Assembly (NCBI GenBank): GCA_035610835.1
Contig: CM069448.1
Location: 33,427,652 to 33,491,651 of the forward strand
Direction of reading: 5' to 3'
DNA: 64,000 bases
Origin: Ophiura sarsii
Taxonomy: Eukaryota > Echinodermata > Ophiuroidea > Amphilepidida > Ophiuridae
Position 1 is the stretch's first letter. Every line of letters begins with the position of its first letter. The position numbers and the translations under genes were made by a program. This document shows, piece after piece, positions 25,701 through 34,600 of this stretch. The notes under the pieces are model-generated. The model had not been told where the DNA came from and made no database searches. It saw nothing but the letters and a program-made list of their open reading frames with translations.

Positions 25701-28700
25701 CCTTTTTAAAGTGTTATAGCTTTAGTAAAATAATTCACAGTATCAAACTGAAAACCTATTTGGATACAGAAAACTTGTAGAATTAATTTGATACTAAACT
25801 TGTCTCCTTTTCTGATGCATATAACCCATACTGAAAGTTTTGGTCAAGCGAAAAGAGTCACATGTCAGCAGTTTTCAATTTTGATATTTGTCCATCATTT
25901 AAAATAAAAGCAGGTGAAAAATGCTACAGTATGGTATAAACCCCATTAACATTGAGTTTCTATTCTTTAAGTTACAAACAATTTACCAACTGAGAAAACA
26001 ATGTAAAACATAAAAATGTGTCACTTCTTTTAACCTATAACTCAAAATCAATATTCCCGACATACGACTCATTCTGCTTGATCACGTCATAATTTGTTGA
26101 ACTTGCATGACGCCAGCTGTGTGCAGCTGTTAGCACATGCATCAAGTTCCTCACTTTCCAATCAAGTGACTTCTGCAAAGAGGCTTTCACTTCTCCCAGT
26201 TTCATCCACAGCATTAATAATGTTCACGAGGATTATTTTTGATCTGAAATTTAAAAAGATAACCATGAAAAACCTTTGTCTTCACTACCTCTCCCGGGTA
26301 CCTCATTCTCAATTCATTATAAGCTCAGTATACTACGCGTTTATTAATTATATGAAAGTGCAGTTTTATAGTTCAGAAATCATTCTTGTATGCTTTAGCT
26401 GTTATTGTAAAGTAAGTTTGGTATCACATTAATTCTACAAGGTTTCTTAATTCAAATTTGTTTTCAGTTTTATTTTACGGAATATTATTATTTTACCGGA
26501 GATAAAATGCTTTAGAATGGTATCGAATCTTTTGGGACACCCTGTACTTATACAGATTTTCTGGGCATTGATACTGACTGTCACTGTATTGGATTTGGCA
26601 TCCTAAGTAAGAAAATCCTTTATAACAAACTTTTTTATATTTCCAATTGTTCCAATTCTACAGGTCAAGGTGCTGAAGACCATAGAGCCTTTGGAGCTCA
26701 AGGATACTGTTCTCGGGCAGTACATCGGAGATCCTGATGGTGAGGGGGATGCAAAGGAGGGGTACCTGGATGATCCAACGGTCCCCAGAGGATCAGCCAC
26801 CCCGACTTACGCCATGGCCGTCTTCAAAATCAAGAATGAACGCTGGGATGGTAAGTTTATGTAAAAATGAATAGGTGTAATGTTTATTGGATTAAGTAAC
26901 ATAAACAGCTGCTTGGTTTAATAAGTAAAATGTGTGTATTAGATACACAGAATGTGTGCAGGTGACAAATTAACCGATTGTCCCTGCAGATGGTCCCGTG
27001 TATGTAGTGCAACATATCTTTAGGATTTTCTTCTCTGTATATGTGGCATATATATGCAGTATGTATTTATTATAATCTTAGTAACCTGCACATGGCCGAA
27101 CCACGAAAAAGTTGTTCACGTGTGACGCGCATGCATAGCACGGCACATGGAATGTCATCACCACTAAAATATTAGCTGTCTGTTTCCATTCAAGATCACT
27201 CAACAACTCCCCTATACCTTAAAGTACAGAAGCGAAACGTTGTTAATTTGAGATAAACCACACTGCTATGGGAACCCATACGCTGATCGAACCGCACCAC
27301 ACGGATATGTAATGTGTTTACGCGCTACGCGATCCCAGCCTCAGTGTGTGATGTTTTGAAATAATCGCTGTTTACATCGACTTTTGAAACTAGAAAAGAA
27401 ACTTGATTGTTATTTTAATTTAATCATTTAATTAGTGTTAAGGTTTTTGAAAATAGTTTTAATGAAATCGTTAAATAATAGATATTTACATTATTTGTAT
27501 CGTCTATTCATGAAATGGCGTTCAAATCCTTGGTCGTTATTAAAAGGAAATACATCAATGTTTCAGCGTAAATGTACATCACCAATCTACAACTTGCATT
27601 CTGTCCGTCTGCATGTTTATTAATCATACAGACAACGTGAACGCTGTTGTAATGCCGAAACATAATTTAATCCCTAAACCAATGATGATATAAATGTTAT
27701 ATTTTCTTTTTTGCAGGTGTACCATTCATTCTTCGTTGTGGAAAAGGTGAGTACAGCCATTTCATCAAGGCTTTAATTACTTGAAAAATTCAAAAATGTG
27801 AAAGATATCGTGAAACTATTGAAGGAAGATACCGCGCTGCCTGGTTTTTACTTGGCTCATTAACTATACATCACTGTATAAAGATGAATGTTCTCAGTCA
27901 TGCAGTAGTGTGAAAATAGAATGATAAATTAAACATTTCTGCAAATAAACATTTTACAACTGCTATACGAGGGGGTATCAAAAAGTTCTTGACATCACCA
28001 AGAAGTAAGGGAGCCAGAAACCTTTTTTTGATATGTGACCCTTCAGACATCTTTAAAAAGTCACTGTGCAAAGTCACACATTTTATTACCTGTCCACAGA
28101 CCGCCATTGTAGAGATCCTCAGATTGACCGCCATTTATTGATCCTCAGGTTGGGTTATTCTCCAAAACAGCAATAAATAGTTTAAAGTTTTGACAGAAAG
28201 GGGTCAAAGGTCATTACAAACCAGCTTTGTGACAATAATCTTATGGGTAACATGGGGTGTACACAGATTGACCTCTAATGACCCTACATGACCTTTGACC
28301 CCTTTCTGTCAACACTTTAAACCATTTATTGCTGTTTTGGGAATATCGCAATCTAAGGCAATCTGAGGATCAATCAATATGGCGGTCAATCTGAAGATTT
28401 CTACAATGGCGGTCTGTGGACAGATAATAAAAAGTGGGAGAAGTGTGTGACTTTGCACAGTGACTTTTTAAAGATGTCTGAAGGGTCTCATATCAAAAAA
28501 TAGTTTCTGGCTTCTTCACTTCTTGGTGATGTCAAGAACTTTTTGATACTCCCTCGTATTGTGTGGGAAACCATCACACTTCATTGGGCAACTGACCCAT
28601 CACATGATCAATCATCATCAGTGGGTCAGTTGCAATGGCCGATGAAATGTGATGGTTTCACACGCAATGTAGCATTTGTAATAAATGTAGGTTCCAAAAT

Positions 28701-31309
28701 TAGTTTAATGTATCATATACATCGACTTCATAATTGAGATGTAAAGAACATTGTCACAAAAAATAGTAATTAAACATAATTATGTTCCGATATTCCACAG
28801 CCTTATATGAATGCATCTCACAAAAATAGTAATTAAACATAATTATCCTCCGATTTGCCACAGCCTTGAATGAACGCAAAGCTGAAGTGCGCATACAATT
28901 CAATGACGTTCCCGGAGACATCTTCAAGGGTGCGTGCAAGCGTAACGAGCTTGTGATCCGTGTGCAACCTAACGAGGCGGTGTACGCTAAGATGATGACT
29001 AAGAGTCCCGGTATGTCTTTCAACCCTGAGGAGACGGAGCTTGATCTCACTTATGGGTCTAGGTACAAGGTGAGTTGAAGGCAATCATTTGTGCTCTATG
29101 GGGATTATAAGTACCCAATTTATAGTTCCATAACCCTTACAGCCCTGAACCCAATGAAATCCAATTTGTAAACTTTGCTGGCAGCACAGCTTCCCACTAG
29201 TCTATCTTCCCAGGCGATCACAGTGGGTGATATATGTGACCAGTCGCATCAAAAAGGACATGTTGTCGGCAAGTACAGTTTTGAGATAGAGGCCAATATA
29301 TTTGGTGAAATATTAAAAAAATAATAGAAAAATACATGCTTCTTCAAATCATATCTTGTGATTACAAAGTCCGATTACCTTCAACATGGTATCATTTTAA
29401 AGCTTAAAATGTGCTCTTTCAAGTCATACCAATAACTCAGATTTGAGTTAGGCACAGACTCCTATGCTGGTGGACCTAGGTTTGACTCCTTTCGCCGATG
29501 GGGCAGGTTTCCCCCGATAAACTGAAACTGTGCCCTTTATCCCTGATTCTACCCTGAGAGTGTTGGGGTTAAGCATGTTATAAGCTTTGTGATGTCATCA
29601 CATTGTAACTTGCTTCTTCACTTCAAAATATTTGCTAAATTATACGTTGACAGCCATTCTGATGATATTTTGGATCTGGATATTGGCTGCATTTACAATT
29701 AGCAAGGATTTTCCCTTTAAATATTGTTGCTGTTCTGTCAAAACCTTTGTATCTCCATCCAGCCCTTCAATATGTACACCTAACACAAAAAGTTCCACTT
29801 TTACAGTAATTTTGAAGACTTAGTGTTCAAAATTTACCAGTAAAACGAGGATACCCTTAGGCCAACAAAAAATGTGTTTGTTTGTCCACGTCCGACCGAC
29901 CGTGTACCTACAATCAAGGAAAAAAAGGTTGGCACACTTTGTCCTAATTACGGAAAAAACCCGCCCCTCTCCCCGGAGGCAATGTTGATCCGAGTCATAT
30001 TATCAGAAGCCTTGGCAGTTCCCCCAACATTGATTGATGGGGGGGTGGGGAAGGATATAAGAAAGGGGGAGACTTTTGCTTTCTATTAAACAGTGCTATG
30101 TCCCAAGTGTGATCTCAATTGCGAGCACAGGGATAGTTGTAATGAGTTGCGTCAAGTGTGCCAACTATTATTTTCCTTGATTGTAGGTGCCGACCGTATT
30201 ATTTTTATTTTCGATAATTTGTTAAAAACAAAATTATTCATGAATTTGTATGACATCGTCAATCTGGTATTTGCAACACCATCCCCAATGCGCAATCCCG
30301 TGTAACCTGATGTTGAAATGCATGAACTTGGCACCCGCGGGGACTATTAAAAGGACTAAAAAAAATTGATCGCCCGTGCAAGTGATGTCATTTTTACCAC
30401 GATATACATGTACATGTAGATATCGGGGTTATTTTATCCTGCTTATCACTAGCCTCGTATCTGCGGCGGGATCTGCGGGCACTGGTTAATGCATTCGTTT
30501 GTGTGTAATTTTAAAATGCTCACTACTTTTTCGTTAGCGTATGGTTATCACTCAAAATTCGCCCGAATATTGTGGACCTTATTTAATCTGAGCTCATGAC
30601 ACAGTTTTTCGAAATTCGATTTTGATATTAGCGTAATGAGACAATTTAGTCATGAAATACGTCACATCGTGGATGAATGTGGTGATATTATACTCGCACG
30701 AGGCTACGGTAGCGTTGTATATCAGCCGCCGGGAGTACTTTGAAACGACTCCCGGCGGCTGACATACAACGCTTACCGCGCAATACATGATCTCGGAAAC
30801 ACGGTCTCACGTATCTAGCACGTATTTAGCGTAGCTAGCAGAGTTGGTAGCTGAGGCGGACAGCTCTTCTGTTTAGAATATATCAATATTACACATACTT
30901 TTTCTCAGCTGGTTCCGTGGCGGAGCGGTTAAGACGTTGGATTTGAAATCTTTTCAGGAAGGAAGCATTTGTATAGCGGCCGCGTGAGTTCAAGCCCGTC
31001 CAGGGGCGGTTTAAGTGAACAATTTTTTTTTTTCTCAACGAATTATTTATTTCATTTATTTATTTATTTTTGTTTATTTTTGTTTATTTTTTTATTTATT
31101 TTTTAAATTTTTTATTTTTTTAATTTAATTATTATTATTATTATTATTATTTTTTTTTTTTCATTTAATTTTTTCATTTTGAATTTTTTTTTTTTAAAGT
31201 ATTTATTGATTTTTTTTTTTAAACTTATTTATTTGTTTATTTTTTTATTTTTGAATTTTTTTTTTATTATTATTTTCTTGATTTATTTTATTTCTATTTT
31301 ATATTTTAA

Positions 31310-31340
<31 letters not shown>

Positions 31341-31615
31341 ATTTTTTTATTTTTTTTTACTTTTACCTTTTTTTTTTTTTTTAAATGTTTTTTTTTATTA
31401 TTATTGTTTATTTATTTTTTTATTTTTTTAAAATTTATTTATTTCATTTGTTTAAAAAAATTTCTTTTTACTTTTTTTTAAAAATTTTATTTGTTTATTT
31501 ATTTAATTATTTATTTTTTATTATTATGTTTAAAATTTCTTTTATTTATTCATTTATTTATTTATTTATTTATTTTTTGTTTTTTGTTTTTTTATATTTC
31601 TTTTTTTTACATTTC

Positions 31616-31653
<38 letters not shown>

Positions 31654-34600
31654 TTTTTTTAATTTATGATTATGTTTTGTTTTTTGTTTTTTATTTATTT
31701 TTATTTATTTATTTTTTCAAACGGGAGCTTTGAGACAAATGCTTATTTTAGTGACTCATAGGATTGTAGTACTATTATACGTACAGCTTTAATACCAGTA
31801 ACGTGGGGTAGGTTGATATTACAAATTGTTTAATATACGGCAAAGGTCTCCCAAGGTCAACTTGTAAAATAGGCAGCAATTTAGACAATGCTCTTACATG
31901 AGCAGTTATGTACAAGAGCATAACCTCATTTCAAAACGCGTAACATGAGATTGTTTAAGCAAAGACACTCATTCAACCTACATAATCAATTTTCTGCCAG
32001 AATACTGATCATAAATATATTATGAATTACAGAGCGATACTTTTCCTCATCACTTCTAAATCGTGGATTTATATAAGAATGAATTTAGCGTGAAAAATAA
32101 GTTTTCACGCAGACTTGACACTTAATTTTCACTCTTTAAACCATGATTTTGAAGTAATTAAGAATGGTATCACTCTGTAACACAGAATATGATATATTAC
32201 TCCTGATTTATGCTTTCATAATATATCGTGGTTCGCATCATTGATGCCCTCGTTATACTAAAAATGCAGTGTGAGAAAATATAAAAAAATCTAGTTACTA
32301 TTAATATTTGTTCCCAAAATGTTGCTCAACGGCATGAATATTAATTTCAACATAATATAAAACAATCTCTGGGGTAGTCAGTACGGGAAAAAATAGATTT
32401 AGCAATACTTTCACGTATATATTTCTAATAAAACTTCAACACAACATTCTTTTGCTTTCTGCAACATTCAATCACAAACTCAGTACAAAAATAATATTTG
32501 ACCGAGTTTGCAGTGTTGCAACCAATGCGACAATATTGGAACTTTACATTGACAATCTGCCCCAGCATGAAAAAGAGATCGAAATCAGCAGTGTGAAGAG
32601 TAAAGCAGCAAATATGTCGCAAACTCAGGAAATGTTAGGTGTTTTGTGTTTGGACTTTAATTCACAGTATTCATGCCGAATTTATATTCCCAAAAACAAT
32701 AGCCCTATTAAAAAATATATTAAAAACAAAAATCTGACCTACCGACCCTACCTTTTGAGGACCCTCTATGGACAAACAAACAATTAAATTTGTTGGCCTT
32801 ATAAATATCAATGAGGTTTATAAATAATTGAAAATAAAGACCAACCTTCAAAATTATTATATAAATTAACATGGAGTTAAAGCCCTTTTCATCTCCTTGT
32901 CTACATTTCTCCATTGCAGGAAAGAAACAACACTTCCTTATTGTGCTTATTAATATTTCTTATAAATGTGCCATTGTTACTTTCAGGGTCTTAAAATGCC
33001 TGATGCCTATGAGCGTCTAATTCTTGATGTGTTCTGCGGCAGTCAGATACATTTTGTGCGTAGGTAAGTGTCATCATAAGAATTTCAAAAGAAAAAGATT
33101 TTTTATATATTATATATTTTTTAATTTGAAATAAATATGGATCGGGCGTATAGCAAAATATTTCCCACCTTGACTGTGTCTCTGCATCTCTCTCTCTTTT
33201 TATTATTTATTTTTTGTGAGGGGGAGGGGAGGCCTGGGTAGACTATATGGGTTCTTACCAAACCACTTAAAGTAAAATTAACAAGGATATCTCAAATTGA
33301 TACGGTCAGACAAGGAAAATCTTTAAGTATACAAGACAATCTACGAGACAACTTACTGCTGGCGTGATTATTAAGATTAATAGGGCTAGTAAGAAGTTAC
33401 CTGGCTTTGTATTTTAAAAAATATTGACGCCGTAAAAGCAATCCACAGAGTTGCAATTATGCATAGAATTGTCATAGACACATATCGCTTCCTCAGGTCA
33501 GTCAACTGTTAGACAAAGATTATTTCGTTGCTGTGCTGTCAAAACCTTGTATCTCCATCCGTCCCTTCAGCATGTATAAAGTAATACTTCCTAATATCCT
33601 TTCATGGGCACTCTGCTTTAAACAAGTTCAAAGTCCAAAAATACATCTGTCAGTGCTCTCGCCCCCTGAACATGTATAAAGCAACACTTCCTATGTATAA
33701 CCATTGCGCAGAATTACTTTATACATGCTGAGGGGCCGGAAAAACATACAAGGTTTTGACAGAACAGCAACGATATAATTGTCATGAACACCTATCACTT
33801 CCTCAAAGTCGGTCAACTGCTAGATAAACATTATTTAAAGAAAATAAATGAATAAAAAGGAAAATAACTATAAGCCAAAGCCAAATAATTGTCTGCTTCT
33901 TACATTATTCAGCGATGAGTTGGCGGAAGCATGGAGAATCTTCACCCCACTTCTTCATAAGATAGAGAACGATAAACCCACACCCATCACCTACACGTAT
34001 GGCAGGTAAGTCGTGTGGACTTAATGTAAAGTGGTAATGTTTGCATTGTTAATTTGTCATGCTACAACAATTAAAAGACATAGGTCCACTTTGACCAGGG
34101 TGAACTAGCTTATGCACCTGTTCATTTGGTTACCAATGAAATAGAGTTAAGATGAAGAAATCGCAACCTCAAGATATTCCCAAATGATCTGGCTGGTAAG
34201 AGTGGATCTAAGGGTGTAAACATTTCCACTTATTTTTAAATTCACTATTTTCAATTCTTGCATAGACCTACACACAAAAATTGATGTAGCGTGAAAACTT
34301 CCACTTTTACAATATTTTATTTTGTGTCTTTATTATATTTGTGTGACGTTAGTCTTTTGTTATATCTATATAATATCATGGAAATACTGAAACCCAAATG
34401 GACCGTTTGCATTCAAGGGGGTTTCATGCTTGGGAAAAAATAACACAAAGGGTATTTTTTTAGGAATATGCTGCTAAGGGAATCAACAACAGCAAAAATT
34501 GAATACACATAGACTATGGGCTACCCTACCTCTTTTGTAGGATTAAAATAGCTACCTTGGCACTGACAGGCAAGCTGGTCTAATGGTTATGACATTTGCT

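Noticed and set aside
25269..25709. 146-codon open frame on the + strand in intron 8
   Set aside because: No known motif, Cys/Tyr-rich AT-driven composition, and it runs into the end of a repeat; no support as a gene or exon.
31179..31733. Three overlapping open frames of 80-100 codons on the + strand
   Set aside because: They consist of Phe, Ile, Leu and Tyr only, produced by the T-rich low-complexity tract.
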